Program-made: the position numbers and the translations under genes
Notes under the pieces: generated by a model
Told to the model about the DNA's origin: nothing
Databases searched by the model: none
The model's input: only the letters and a program-made list of their open reading frames with translations
Shown: one piece after another, positions 28,924-37,881 of the stretch
Numbering within the stretch: position 1 is the first letter of the stretch
Layout: every line of letters starts with the position of its first letter
NCBI RefSeq assembly: GCF_002019635.1
Contig: NZ_KV917371.1
Location: 2,090,001-2,154,000 of the forward strand
Length of the DNA: 64,000 bases
From: Metabacillus halosaccharovorans
Lineage (GTDB): Bacteria > Bacillota > Bacilli > Bacillales > Bacillaceae
Reading direction: 5' to 3'

Positions 28924-29475
28924 ATGGAGGATACCTTTCACCAACTATATGAAAAATATCATCACGATCTTTTTCAGTTTTTGTTTTATATGGTGAAAAG
29001 TCGTGAACAAGCGGAGGATTTAGTTCAAGAAGTTTATATTCGTGTCCTGAAATCATATGATCGTTTTGAAGGTAGAAGCAGCGAGAAAACCTGGCTAATT
29101 TCAATTGCAAGACATGTTGCAATTGATTGGTTTAGAAAGCAAAAAACGATTCGGCAAAGAATATTAGAACGTTTTGAATGGGACCAACATCAAATTGAAG
29201 ATGATGGACAGCCGCTTCCTGAAGAAGTTGCTATACAAAATGAACAGGTTCAATGGATATATCGTGCATTGAATGCTTGTTCCATTGACCAACGTGCTGT
29301 TATTATTTTGAGATATATTCAAGAGATGTCAATAACTGAAACAGCGGATGTTTTAGGTTGGTCTGTGAGTAAAGTAAAAACAACTCAACATCGGGCGATT
29401 AAACAATTACAAAAACAGATGATCAACCTTACGGAAAAGGAGGGACTTTCGATTGAAAAAACGGGAGTGGAATGA
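28924..29475 (+). CDS. sigX: ECF RNA polymerase sigma factor SigX
   Basis: Extracytoplasmic-function sigma factor. In B. subtilis it controls cell-surface charge genes (dlt, pss) and resistance to cationic peptides. It has 183 residues. Region 2 shows LVQEVYIRVLKSYDRFEGRSSEKTWL and IARHVAIDWFRKQ; region 4 shows SITETADVLGWSVSKVKTTQHRAIKQL. ATG 28924 has GGAGGG at 28912-28917; the in-frame upstream ATG 28906 lies before that site. It overlaps rsiX by 23 bases. Confidence 0.95.
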   Translation: MEDTFHQLYEKYHHDLFQFLFYMVKSREQAEDLVQEVYIRVLKSYDRFEGRSSEKTWLISIARHVAIDWFRKQKTIRQRILERFEWDQHQIEDDGQPLPEEVAIQNEQVQWIYRALNACSIDQRAVIILRYIQEMSITETADVLGWSVSKVKTTQHRAIKQLQKQMINLTEKEGLSIEKTGVE

Positions 29476-30640
29476 AGAGCAACTTCAACAACTTTTACAA
29501 CAATTACCCTCTGTTAGAGATAAACAAAGTAAAAAAGAATTATATCAAAATATCTATTACAAAAATCAATATAAAAAGAAACGGCGAATTTGGGTTGCTC
29601 CAACTGTTGCCACAATTGCCGTATTATTTATTTTAACTTTAATATCACCATTGCTCTTTCAAAGTATTACAAGTACAAATGAGGAAAGTGCTATGGATAT
29701 GGCATCAACCTCTTCCTCAGAGTCAACAAAAGCTGAAAACAATTCCGGGCAAGAACTTCAAATGGCGGAATCATCACTTGCAGAAGATCGGGATAATGAA
29801 AATGTTGAAAATAGCAGAAAGGAAATTGAACAAGAAACATTTGTAACAGATGCAGATAATTCTGCGAATATTATAACAGTTGGATTAACCGATGAGAGTT
29901 TACAAAACATCATCCCGGTCAGTTTCAAGGAGGAAGCAGGAAAGGAAGAACTTGATCAAATAGAAACGTTCAATCCAGACAAATTTGCAGAAAAACTTGG
30001 ACCTTTAAGGATAGTATTGACAAATACAGATCTCGAGGAAGAAAACAATGATGAAATTATAATTAATTATAAATCTGATAATGGTAGTATCACAGGATCT
30101 GGTTCTGAAGTTGCTTATAAAGAGTCTATAATTGAAACATTTAGATGGCTGGGGTATAAAAAGGCAAACTTGTTCACAAATGGTGTAGAGGGAATTGAAT
30201 TTAGCAATTATGGTCAAGAAGAGGAATTAGAAATTACAGAAACGAGAAATAAAGCATATCTTGTATATCAGTATGATGAGTCAAAAGCAAAATTACTTGT
30301 CCCGTCCCCGGAATCGCTTCCGACAATTGAAGAGGCAATAGACATAATGAAAAAGGGAATTGACGAGCAGGAACTAAAACCCTCTATCCAGGAACATATA
30401 GGGGAAATTAACATTAAAGAAGATGGAGAGCGACTAGAAATTGACTTTACGCAAAATGCAAATGTCGAAAATAATGAAGAAAGCATAATTATGTTAGAAT
30501 CTATTTTATTAACTGCTAAAGATTTTGGATATAAAACCGTTCAATTCAAAGGTACAAAAGAAAAAGAAATTGGTGTAATGGATGTTTCAAGACCATTAGA
30601 AGTACCTTTTTCACCAAATCCTATAGATGAGAATGATTAA
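29453..30640 (+). CDS. rsiX: Anti-sigma X factor RsiX
   Basis: Membrane-bound anti-sigma factor of 395 residues (B. subtilis 368). It has a basic cytosolic N-terminus (about 1-45), a single helix VAPTVATIAVLFILTLISPLLF, an S/T/E-rich extracytoplasmic stretch (about 75-130) and a GerMN-like outer domain. The start is TTG 29453 within the end of sigX, with AAAAGGAGGGA at 29436-29446. Translational coupling keeps inhibitor and sigma factor balanced. Confidence 0.92.
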   Translation: MKKREWNEEQLQQLLQQLPSVRDKQSKKELYQNIYYKNQYKKKRRIWVAPTVATIAVLFILTLISPLLFQSITSTNEESAMDMASTSSSESTKAENNSGQELQMAESSLAEDRDNENVENSRKEIEQETFVTDADNSANIITVGLTDESLQNIIPVSFKEEAGKEELDQIETFNPDKFAEKLGPLRIVLTNTDLEEENNDEIIINYKSDNGSITGSGSEVAYKESIIETFRWLGYKKANLFTNGVEGIEFSNYGQEEELEITETRNKAYLVYQYDESKAKLLVPSPESLPTIEEAIDIMKKGIDEQELKPSIQEHIGEINIKEDGERLEIDFTQNANVENNEESIIMLESILLTAKDFGYKTVQFKGTKEKEIGVMDVSRPLEVPFSPNPIDEND

Positions 30641-30668
30641 GAGACTTAGGAGCTGAGTCTCTTTTTTT
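30640..30668 (+). terminator. Terminator of sigX-rsiX
   Basis: Stem agagactta / tgagtctct (one mismatch) and T-run 30662-30668. It starts at the last base of the rsiX stop. Confidence 0.85.
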
Positions 30669-30811
30669 AGATATCCGGGTTATCTTTTCAAAAGAAAAAT
30701 ATAGTATATGCTCCTCCAAAATGGTAAATCCTTAAATTTGTACTTTGTTTTTCCATAGTGACAAGCTAAGTAACGTAAGGAAATAGAAAATAACAAAAAT
30801 GGGGGACAAGA

Positions 30812-31702
30812 ATGCAATCCAGGCAAAATCTTTTTGTATGTACGATTTGTATTTTCATTGGTCTATTTTTAGTTGTTACTAATAGTGCAAGGGCAGAGTC
30901 GCACATAAAGGAACTCGAGGACACATGGATTCAACCTGTTCAAGGAACAATAACTGATACATTTGGCACTCGTAATGGAAAACATAAGGGAATTGATATT
31001 GCTGCACCTGAAGGAGCACAAATTATCTCAGTGTCTTCAGGTTTGGTAGTGAAATCATATTACTCAGACACATACGGACATGTTGTATTTATCAAACATC
31101 CTGAAGGTTATGAAACAGTCTATGCACATTTAAGGGAAAGAAATGTTCAACAAGGAGAAAAAGTAACAAAAGGACAGATACTGGGTATAATTGGAAATAC
31201 AGGAGTCTCAACAGGAACACATTTGCACTTTGAAGTACATAAAGGGGAATGGACTTTTGAAAAGGAACATGCAGTAGATCCATTGTTTGTATTTGAAGAG
31301 GATGTAAAGCAAACTGTTTATGCTGAAGATAGTGCTATTGATTCAGTTGAAACAAATGCGCAAGGCGGTTTGTCAGAAACGACAACCGATAAACAAGAAG
31401 AAAACTCACAAAAAAATGTGATTACAGTTGTGAAAGGCGATACGTTGTGGAGGTTATCAAATACATTTAATGTATCCGTTTCATCAATAAAAAAATGGAA
31501 TAATCTAAAGAATGACGTGATTTTTCCAAATCAGGAACTGACTATTTTTATAAAAAACAGTGCAAATTATGTGGTGCAGCCCGGTGATACAATACAATCA
31601 ATTGCAGCAGAATTTAGTACAAGTCCAGAGGCAATCAAAAAGATTAATGATATAACTTCGGAAAAGATCTATCCGGAGCAGGTATTAGTCATAAATAAAT
31701 AA
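30812..31702 (+). CDS. Secreted M23 peptidase with two LysM domains
   Basis: Probable peptidoglycan endopeptidase of 296 residues. It has a signal peptide (about 1-28, NSARA). The M23/LytM domain (about 40-155) keeps the zinc ligands His58 and Asp62 (GKHKGIDI) and His139 (HLHFE), plus the catalytic His106 (YAHL). After a polar linker come two LysM wall-binding repeats, about 203-246 (VVKGDTLWRLSNTF) and 252-295 (VVQPGDTIQSIAAEF). ATG 30812 has GGGGGAC upstream. It is monocistronic between two terminators. It resembles SpoIIQ/YunA-type peptidases, but the B. subtilis counterpart at this locus is not one I recognise. All zinc ligands are present, so it is likely active. Confidence 0.9.
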   Translation: MQSRQNLFVCTICIFIGLFLVVTNSARAESHIKELEDTWIQPVQGTITDTFGTRNGKHKGIDIAAPEGAQIISVSSGLVVKSYYSDTYGHVVFIKHPEGYETVYAHLRERNVQQGEKVTKGQILGIIGNTGVSTGTHLHFEVHKGEWTFEKEHAVDPLFVFEEDVKQTVYAEDSAIDSVETNAQGGLSETTTDKQEENSQKNVITVVKGDTLWRLSNTFNVSVSSIKKWNNLKNDVIFPNQELTIFIKNSANYVVQPGDTIQSIAAEFSTSPEAIKKINDITSEKIYPEQVLVINK

Positions 31703-31733
31703 TAAAAATAATGAAAAGTTAGTTTTTTTCGAA

Positions 31734-31830
31734 AAAAAAGATGGCTTGAAACCGATCCTACATTCCTCTTATAGAGAATTTAGCAGCTTTATAAGGGAAG
31801 GATGAATCAGTTCTATAAGCCATCTTTTTT
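31734..31830. terminator. Long bidirectional hairpin between the M23 peptidase gene and fer
   Basis: Perfect 14-bp arms aaaaaagatggctt (31734-31747) and aagccatctttttt (31817-31830). The inner part pairs again (atcc...ttcctcttata / tataagggaaggat). T-runs occur on both strands, so it can terminate both converging genes. Confidence 0.82.
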
Positions 31831-31838
31831 ACAAACAA

Positions 31839-32136
<298 letters not shown>

Positions 32137-32391
32137 TACTGATTAAATGAGTGAATTCCATTGAATACCATCATTCTCTCTTTGCCCTACATAGTATTGT
32201 AAATCGGATTTTTCGACTTTTCAATAAAAAACTCTTCTGTTACTCCATTGAAGTCCTTAAATTTCACATCTTTTTGACAAATGTATTCCTAATAGATGTG
32301 TGTTTACGAGTAATTATGGTAAACGAATGTCCATAAATTTGTTAAAATAGAGAATGTAATCGAATATTGTCAAACATTGTAGGGTGGTATA

Positions 32392-33453
32392 ATGAAGATA
32401 GATTATTTTCATACAGTTTTGCTTAATTGTGTAAACCAACTTAATGGAGAAAGAACAGTCTCCGCTATTTATCATTTACTTAAAGGGAAAAAATCTTCAC
32501 AAACGATTCAAGATGGCAAACTTTTTAATCTTACTCATTTGTTTGGAATAATTCCTAAGCTATCTAGGAAGCAAATCGATGCGGCATGGGAACTACTCAA
32601 TCAAGAAGAACTTATTGACATCTTGCCCGATAATCTATGCTTCATAACACCTAAAGGGAAAGAAGTACTTTTGAAAAAACTTGAAGAAAAACCAATACCT
32701 TCTTCACTCGATGGATGGCAATATGGTGATGTAAGCAGAGTTTTTTGGAAAAGATTGTCTTTGTTAATTCAAGTAGTGTCAAACTTGACATACGGAAGGA
32801 AAGGGTATTTACCTATAACAAAAAACCAGGAAGACCTCCAATGGGTAAAGGGATTTTTAAGACAGAGCAATGTACAAAGGGAAGTTTTAACGGAAAAGCT
32901 ATATAAAGAACTTGAAACTGTTCTGAAACTACACTCTTCTAAAGAAGCAACAATTGTTGTTCAAAGACTGACATCCTGTAAGAAAATCGGGCTAACTTTT
33001 GAACAAATAGCATATAAGCATGATGAGGATCCATTTTATGTGTATTTGGTGTTTTGGAATATCATCCATTCCATTATAAAATTGCAACAAAGCCGGGAAA
33101 ATAGCTTTGAAATTTTAAATACTATTATTAAGGATAAAGCTAATCAGGCTGCACTGACGACCTCAACTAAAGTGACAAGATCATTTGTTTTACAGGGAAA
33201 GAACATCACAGAAATAGCTACTATGAGGAAATTAAAAGAAAGTACAATCGAGGATCATATTGTTGAATTGACTTTACATGATCCTCATTATTATCCGTCA
33301 TTTTTTTTGCAGGAAAATGACTACAGTAAAATAATGAAAGCAATTGAGGAGTTACAAACACATCAGCTAAAAAAAGTTAAAGAATATTTAGGTCATAAAT
33401 ATAGCTATTTTCAAATCAGGCTGGCGTTTGCTTTAAATGGGAGGAGAAAATGA
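32392..33453 (+). CDS. ypbB: YpbB, helix-turn-helix protein encoded with RecS helicase
   Basis: Protein of 353 residues and uncertain function, always upstream of the RecQ-like helicase in Bacillus. The C-terminal part contains a helicase-associated helix-turn-helix (HTH_40 type): [32 protein letters not shown] (about 265-297). That domain is fused to RecQ in other bacteria, so YpbB plausibly assists RecS. No membrane segment is seen. ATG 32392; its stop overlaps the recS start (ATGA). Confidence 0.88.
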   Translation: MKIDYFHTVLLNCVNQLNGERTVSAIYHLLKGKKSSQTIQDGKLFNLTHLFGIIPKLSRKQIDAAWELLNQEELIDILPDNLCFITPKGKEVLLKKLEEKPIPSSLDGWQYGDVSRVFWKRLSLLIQVVSNLTYGRKGYLPITKNQEDLQWVKGFLRQSNVQREVLTEKLYKELETVLKLHSSKEATIVVQRLTSCKKIGLTFEQIAYKHDEDPFYVYLVFWNIIHSIIKLQQSRENSFEILNTIIKDKANQAALTTSTKVTRSFVLQGKNITEIATMRKLKESTIEDHIVELTLHDPHYYPSFFLQENDYSKIMKAIEELQTHQLKKVKEYLGHKYSYFQIRLAFALNGRRK

Positions 33454-34940
33454 TTGAGCAATTAGAGGACGTCCTTCACATACATTTTAATCTCAAGCAT
33501 TTTCGAACAGGTCAGAAAGAGATTATTGAAGCTGTTATACAAAGAAAAGATGTTATAGCAATGCTTCCGACCGGTGGAGGAAAATCGCTTTGTTATCAAC
33601 TGCCGGGCTATATACTACAAGGACCAATTCTTATCATCTCACCTTTGCTGTCTCTTATGGAAGATCAGGTAGAGCAAATCAAGCAGAGGGGTGAAAAGAA
33701 CGTTGTAGCTTTAAACAGCTCAGTTTCTTTTATGAAAAGAAAACAGATTTTAAAGCAACTAAGGAAGTACCGGTACATCTATGCTTCTCCGGAAATTCTA
33801 CAAATTGATTATGTGATAGAGGCATTAACAGAAGCAAATATATCACTTTTTGTAGTGGATGAGGCTCATTGCATTTCACAGTGGGGGCATGATTTTAGGC
33901 CGGATTATTCTAAACTGGGTGAACTAAGGGAGAAGCTTCATAATCCTCCTTGCTTGGCATTAACAGCAACAGCTACTAAGCAGGTTTTAGAAGATGTCCG
34001 GCAAATTCTTCGTTTAAATCATGATGTTAATACATTCATTTACTCTATCAACCGTCCAAATATTGCTATGTCGGTTGAAAAGCATCAAACCATCGATGAT
34101 AAGATAAATCGATTACAACAAATCGTGTATACTTTAAAAGGTCCGGGAATTATTTATTGTTCAAGCAGAATTTGGACGGAGAGACTGGCACATATATTAT
34201 TTGAATCCGGAATGGAGCAGGTTGCTTATTATCATGGTGGTATGGATCAAGAACAACGGATATTAATTCAACAACAATTTCTGTATGATCAATTAAACAT
34301 TGTATGTTGTACAAATGCTTTTGGTATGGGGATAAACAAAGGGAATATTCGTTATGTTATACATTTTCATTTTCCCTCTCAGTTAGAGTCTTATATGCAG
34401 GAAATCGGGAGAGCAGGTCGTGACGGACATAAAAGTGTTGCTATCACATTAATAACCGATACGGATTATGAAATACCTAAGTCATTAGTTGAATCAGAGT
34501 TTCCTTCCTATGATGACTTAAGCAGAACGATTCACTTTTTACAAAACAAGCACGAACCTTCCTTTGAATTTATCCAACAGTGGTGTGGTCTCACGGAAAC
34601 GCAATGGAGATATGTAGAACATGCTTATGAAAATCTTTCAAATTTTTCCATGGATACTGAACAAATTATATCAACCATTTGGAAGAAAATTGAACATAGA
34701 ATAGTAATAAAACAACAAAAGTTATCAGAAATGTGTAATTGGTTAAGGGATGAAGGATGTAGACGAAAAAAACTTCTTGCCTATTTTGATGATATCCTGA
34801 CCGATCAAGTGAAAAATTGTTGTGATGCTTGTGGGATTGATTTTCACTGCTATCATGAAGAACAAAATAAGGATAATGAAAAGCTAGATTTAAATTGGCA
34901 AGAAGAATTAAAGTTGATTTTTGGCAAGGCGAGTGATTAA
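33450..34940 (+). CDS. recS: RecQ-family ATP-dependent DNA helicase RecS
   Basis: 3'-5' DNA helicase of 496 residues, the short RecQ paralogue (YpbC/RecS) of Bacillus. Motif I is [15 protein letters not shown], motif [19 protein letters not shown], motif [11 protein letters not shown], motif [19 protein letters not shown] and motif [15 protein letters not shown] zinc site follows ([12 protein letters not shown]...CCDAC). It lacks an HRDC domain. It is translationally coupled to ypbB and followed 4 nt later by ypbD. Confidence 0.95.
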   Translation: MIEQLEDVLHIHFNLKHFRTGQKEIIEAVIQRKDVIAMLPTGGGKSLCYQLPGYILQGPILIISPLLSLMEDQVEQIKQRGEKNVVALNSSVSFMKRKQILKQLRKYRYIYASPEILQIDYVIEALTEANISLFVVDEAHCISQWGHDFRPDYSKLGELREKLHNPPCLALTATATKQVLEDVRQILRLNHDVNTFIYSINRPNIAMSVEKHQTIDDKINRLQQIVYTLKGPGIIYCSSRIWTERLAHILFESGMEQVAYYHGGMDQEQRILIQQQFLYDQLNIVCCTNAFGMGINKGNIRYVIHFHFPSQLESYMQEIGRAGRDGHKSVAITLITDTDYEIPKSLVESEFPSYDDLSRTIHFLQNKHEPSFEFIQQWCGLTETQWRYVEHAYENLSNFSMDTEQIISTIWKKIEHRIVIKQQKLSEMCNWLRDEGCRRKKLLAYFDDILTDQVKNCCDACGIDFHCYHEEQNKDNEKLDLNWQEELKLIFGKASD

Positions 34941-34943
34941 GAT

Positions 34944-35534
34944 TTGTTTAAAAACCAGAATGAGCTAATAAAACAATTAACAGATAAGCAAATTGTTCAA
35001 AATTTGTATTTTACGCAATTATTACTGATTTGTTTTTCTTTTGTCTTGGGAATATTCCTATTTCATGATGTATATGAATTCTTTCAACTATTTCATAAAC
35101 GAGATCTGCAATTTATCTATTATGGAATGGGTACTGCTTTATTCGTTATTATCGTAGATTTTATCATCTTTAAACTGGCACCAAAGAACCTTGTTGATGA
35201 TGGGGGTATAAATGAAAAAATCTTTCAAAAAAGGTCTGTTCCACATATTATTTTCTTAACTGCTTTAATTGCAGTCTCAGAAGAAATTTTGTTTAGAGGT
35301 GTCATTCAAACTCATTTTGGACTATGGATTGCCAGCCTCATTTTCGCTGTTTTGCATTTTCGATATCTTTCCAAGTGGCTCTTATTTATTATGGTTATAT
35401 CAATTAGTTTCTTATTAGGAGTTGTTTATGAAATAACGGAGAACCTCTATACAACCATTCTAGCTCATTTTTTGATTGATTTAATCTTTGCCATTCAAAT
35501 AAGGGTGCAATATGTGAGAGGTGAAAACATATGA
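34944..35534 (+). CDS. ypbD: CPBP (CAAX protease-like) membrane protein YpbD
   Basis: Intramembrane metalloprotease-like protein of 196 residues. The family motif EExxxR is present as SEEILFRG (about residues 112-119), with later conserved histidines in FAVLHFRYLS and LAHFLIDL. About five or six helices. The start is TTG 34944, only four bases after recS. The stop overlaps the ypbE ATG. The substrate is unknown; family members can be bacteriocin-immunity or anti-sigma proteases. Confidence 0.9.
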   Translation: MFKNQNELIKQLTDKQIVQNLYFTQLLLICFSFVLGIFLFHDVYEFFQLFHKRDLQFIYYGMGTALFVIIVDFIIFKLAPKNLVDDGGINEKIFQKRSVPHIIFLTALIAVSEEILFRGVIQTHFGLWIASLIFAVLHFRYLSKWLLFIMVISISFLLGVVYEITENLYTTILAHFLIDLIFAIQIRVQYVRGENI

Positions 35535-36223
35535 ATGATCTTGAAAAACGATCAGATCAAGCTGAAGGTTTAAGAACAAGGATGATCGACGAATACAAAC
35601 AAGAAAACGGGAAATATCCGCCACGAAGTGAGATTCATAAAGGTAAAGACAAAAAAACCAAACCAAAATTGAAATATCCTATTATTAGCATTTTGGCCTT
35701 ATTTTTTATCCTGCTTCCAATACTTATTTTGTCTTTAAACCTTTACTATGGCTCACAAGAAGATGAAAGCTCGACTGATAAATTGAATATAGGTGAAGAT
35801 AGAGTATATATTCCTAAAATTAAAGAGTCTGATAACCAATCAATTGAAACAGAACAATCACAGAACGAAAATGAGGTTATTGAGTCAGAAACTAAGGGAA
35901 ACTCTAACACAAGTGATGAAAATGAGGTTGCTGACGAATCTGCTCCTACTATCGAAACAAAAGAAAAACAAAACGAGTCAGAAACTGTCAATTCAACGAG
36001 TACCACTACCAATGAAGTGACTCAATCAGAGGGTAATGAAAAGGATAGTGAGAAGCAATATAGTGAGATTAAAACGCATAAAGTGGCAGCTGGCGAAACA
36101 CTGTTCAGCATAGCTATAAAGTATTATAATAACCGCTCCGGAGAAGAAATAATTAGACAGTATAATCAATTTTCCGGAAACGAGATATACGAAGGTCAAC
36201 TATTAAAAATTCCTATTAAATAG
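35531..36223 (+). CDS. ypbE: LysM-domain membrane protein YpbE
   Basis: Protein of 230 residues: a basic cytosolic N-terminus (1-48), one helix (YPIISILALFFILLPILILSLNLYYG), a long S/T/E/N-rich low-complexity spacer (about 75-178) and a C-terminal LysM domain (about 182-229, HKVAAGETLFSIAIKYYNN). It is predicted to be anchored in the membrane and to reach the cell wall. It overlaps the end of ypbD by four bases and ends the ypbB-recS-ypbD-ypbE run. Confidence 0.9.
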   Translation: MNDLEKRSDQAEGLRTRMIDEYKQENGKYPPRSEIHKGKDKKTKPKLKYPIISILALFFILLPILILSLNLYYGSQEDESSTDKLNIGEDRVYIPKIKESDNQSIETEQSQNENEVIESETKGNSNTSDENEVADESAPTIETKEKQNESETVNSTSTTTNEVTQSEGNEKDSEKQYSEIKTHKVAAGETLFSIAIKYYNNRSGEEIIRQYNQFSGNEIYEGQLLKIPIK

Positions 36224-36262
36224 AAAAGTACCTAATGATATAGCTCATAACTGTATGGACGA

Positions 36263-36301
36263 CCTCATACAATGTAATACATAATATTTCGTTGTATGAG
36301 G
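36263..36301 (+). promoter_or_regulatory. Stem-loop covering the ypbF ribosome-binding site
   Basis: Perfect 10-bp arms cctcatacaa (36263-36272) and ttgtatgagg (36292-36301). The right arm contains the first bases of the ribosome site GAGGGG (36299-36303), so the folded RNA would mask it. Alternatively it is a DNA operator palindrome. Confidence 0.5.
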
Positions 36302-36311
36302 GGAAGTGAGC

Positions 36312-36773
36312 ATGATCGAACCAAGTATTCAATTTCTAAGGAATCATACTGATGAGCCGACAAAACAGATGCTCGATCATTTGGTTGACCGTAAACGCAA
36401 ATTTGAAAAATATAAAATGAAATGTTTTAGAACTCAATTTTTCACGTTCATCTTAATAATGGGGTTCATCGTGTATCTTTATGCATTTATTATAAAACCA
36501 ACCGGTGGACAAATGGATGTGGTTCTTCATATGATATTCGATAATGAGATGCATATCTTTTTTATCCTGCTTATTGTAGCAGGTTATGCAACAGCACAAT
36601 ATTTTAAGAAAAAAGAAGACAAAGCAGAAACTGAGTATCATAATTTAAGATGTGAAGTGATTAGAAAAAGCACAGAACTTTGGCCACAGCCCGCACAGTG
36701 GCAAAATAGACATGAAGTTTTTACCATGATGAAAAAAGAGTTTGATATAAATTTATTTCATGAAAGCAAGTAA
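36312..36773 (+). CDS. ypbF: DUF2663 family membrane protein YpbF
   Basis: Protein of 153 residues with two transmembrane helices (FFTFILIMGFIVYLYAFII and MHIFFILLIVAGYATAQYF) and charged, coiled-coil-like flanks. The function is unknown. ATG 36312 is chosen because GAGGGGAAG (36299-36307) precedes it; an in-frame GTG at 36306 overlaps that site. It is conserved between ypbE and ypbG in Bacillus. Confidence 0.85.
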   Translation: MIEPSIQFLRNHTDEPTKQMLDHLVDRKRKFEKYKMKCFRTQFFTFILIMGFIVYLYAFIIKPTGGQMDVVLHMIFDNEMHIFFILLIVAGYATAQYFKKKEDKAETEYHNLRCEVIRKSTELWPQPAQWQNRHEVFTMMKKEFDINLFHESK

Positions 36774-36788
36774 TAAACCGATATTTCT

Positions 36789-36826
36789 CCCTTCTTTCGA
36801 ATTTCAGAAACGAAGGTTTTTTTTTT
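36789..36826 (+). terminator. Terminator of ypbF
   Basis: Stem ccttctttc / gaaacgaagg with one internal mismatch, then a run of ten T. Confidence 0.82.
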
Positions 36827-36920
36827 GTACTTTAAGATTGTTTAACTATAATAATGGATATTAGTATAAAAAAAGACATCGACTTCCTCCATTCTTGGCG
36901 GTAAGTCGTGTTTTTCTAAT
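36821..36920. repeat. Dispersed short hairpin repeat (family B, copy 1)
   Basis: Shares two blocks, in order and about 45 nt apart, with 63662-63754: ttttttgtactttaaga, and atcgacttcc...cggtaagt[c/t]gtgtt[t/c]ttct. The second block folds as cgacttcc / ggtaagtcg. In the other copy one stem pair changes to G-U, so the stem is kept. Confidence 0.6.
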
Positions 36921-36959
36921 ATATAATAGGTATATTGCATGTTCAAGAAGGAGAGAATT

Positions 36960-37754
36960 ATGTTGGAAATTATGCTGGTCATGTTAGTTATCGTAATGAG
37001 CTTTGCTATTCTGATGATAATCGTCATGTATTTGAAAGCAAAAGAAAATCGTGTAACGATTCATCATATTAAATTTGATACATTCCCGGCACATTTGGAT
37101 TCTTTGAAAATTTTCTTTATATCTGATATACATAGGAGAACGGTTTCAGATGAATTATTGAAAAAAATTCCAAGTCAAGTTGATGTTGTAATGATCGGTG
37201 GAGATTTAACTGAATCAGGTGTTCCGTTTTCCAGGGTGGAACAAAATATACGAGAACTAAAAAAGTTGGCTCCTGTTTATTTTGTGTACGGAAACAATGA
37301 TTATGAAGTAAACCAAAAAAAACTAGAAACGCTCTTAGAAAACAATAATGTATGTATTTTAAAAAATACATACAAAGAGCTTTCATCGTCATCAAACGGG
37401 AGAATAGTAGTATTAGGTGTAGAAGATATGAGCGGTGAGAGAGATCGATTAGATTTAGCATTGAATGATCCTAAGAAGACAGAAACGGACTTTCGAATAT
37501 TATTAAGTCATAATCCTGATATTTATCACAAAATTAGTCAAATCGATCGTATTTCCTTAGTGCTAAGTGGGCATACTCATGGTGGACAAATCCGCTTTCT
37601 TGGTTTTGGTTTATATAAAAAAGGAAGATTACATAAATTAAGGAATACAACCCTTTTAGTTAGTAATGGATATGGAACAACAGCATTACCACTAAGATTA
37701 GGAGCTCCAGCAGAGGCTCATTATTTGTATTTGACGAGAAAAGATCATAAATAG
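36960..37754 (+). CDS. ypbG: Calcineurin-like metallophosphoesterase YpbG
   Basis: Membrane-anchored metallophosphoesterase of 264 residues; substrate unknown. An N-terminal helix (MLVMLVIVMSFAILMIIVMYL) is followed by the catalytic domain with ISDIH (D-x-H), IGGDLTE (GD), YGNNDYE (GN[H/N]D) and the distal SGHTHGGQ. ATG 36960 has AAGAAGGAGAG at 36945-36955; the frame is open slightly upstream but without a ribosome site. Confidence 0.92.
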   Translation: MLEIMLVMLVIVMSFAILMIIVMYLKAKENRVTIHHIKFDTFPAHLDSLKIFFISDIHRRTVSDELLKKIPSQVDVVMIGGDLTESGVPFSRVEQNIRELKKLAPVYFVYGNNDYEVNQKKLETLLENNNVCILKNTYKELSSSSNGRIVVLGVEDMSGERDRLDLALNDPKKTETDFRILLSHNPDIYHKISQIDRISLVLSGHTHGGQIRFLGFGLYKKGRLHKLRNTTLLVSNGYGTTALPLRLGAPAEAHYLYLTRKDHK

Positions 37755-37774
37755 CTTTTATCATATATGTGGAC

Positions 37775-37810
37775 AACAACCATGCTTTCTTAAGCATGGT
37801 TGTTCAATTG
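37775..37810 (+). terminator. Hairpin terminator of ypbG
   Basis: Perfect 13-bp stem aacaaccatgctt / aagcatggttgtt, 4-nt loop, with a modest T-rich tail. Confidence 0.75.
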
Positions 37811-37820
37811 TTATACAAAG

Positions 37821-37849
37821 TTTACACAAAATAAAACATTCGATATAAT
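37821..37849 (+). promoter_or_regulatory. Sigma A promoter of the B12-dependent MerR gene
   Basis: TTTACA (37821-37826), 17-nt spacer, TATAAT (37844-37849), 32 nt before the start codon. Two TACA-containing half-sites 9 bp apart (TTATACAAAGTTTACACAAA, 37811-37830) cover the -35, a possible autoregulatory operator. Confidence 0.7.
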
Positions 37850-37881
37850 TTTGTTTATAGATTTTTTATGGGGGATTAATT

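Noticed and set aside
32151-32336. 61-codon + strand open frame in the fer-ypbB gap
   Set aside because: No ribosome site, A+T-driven composition and no recognisable family.
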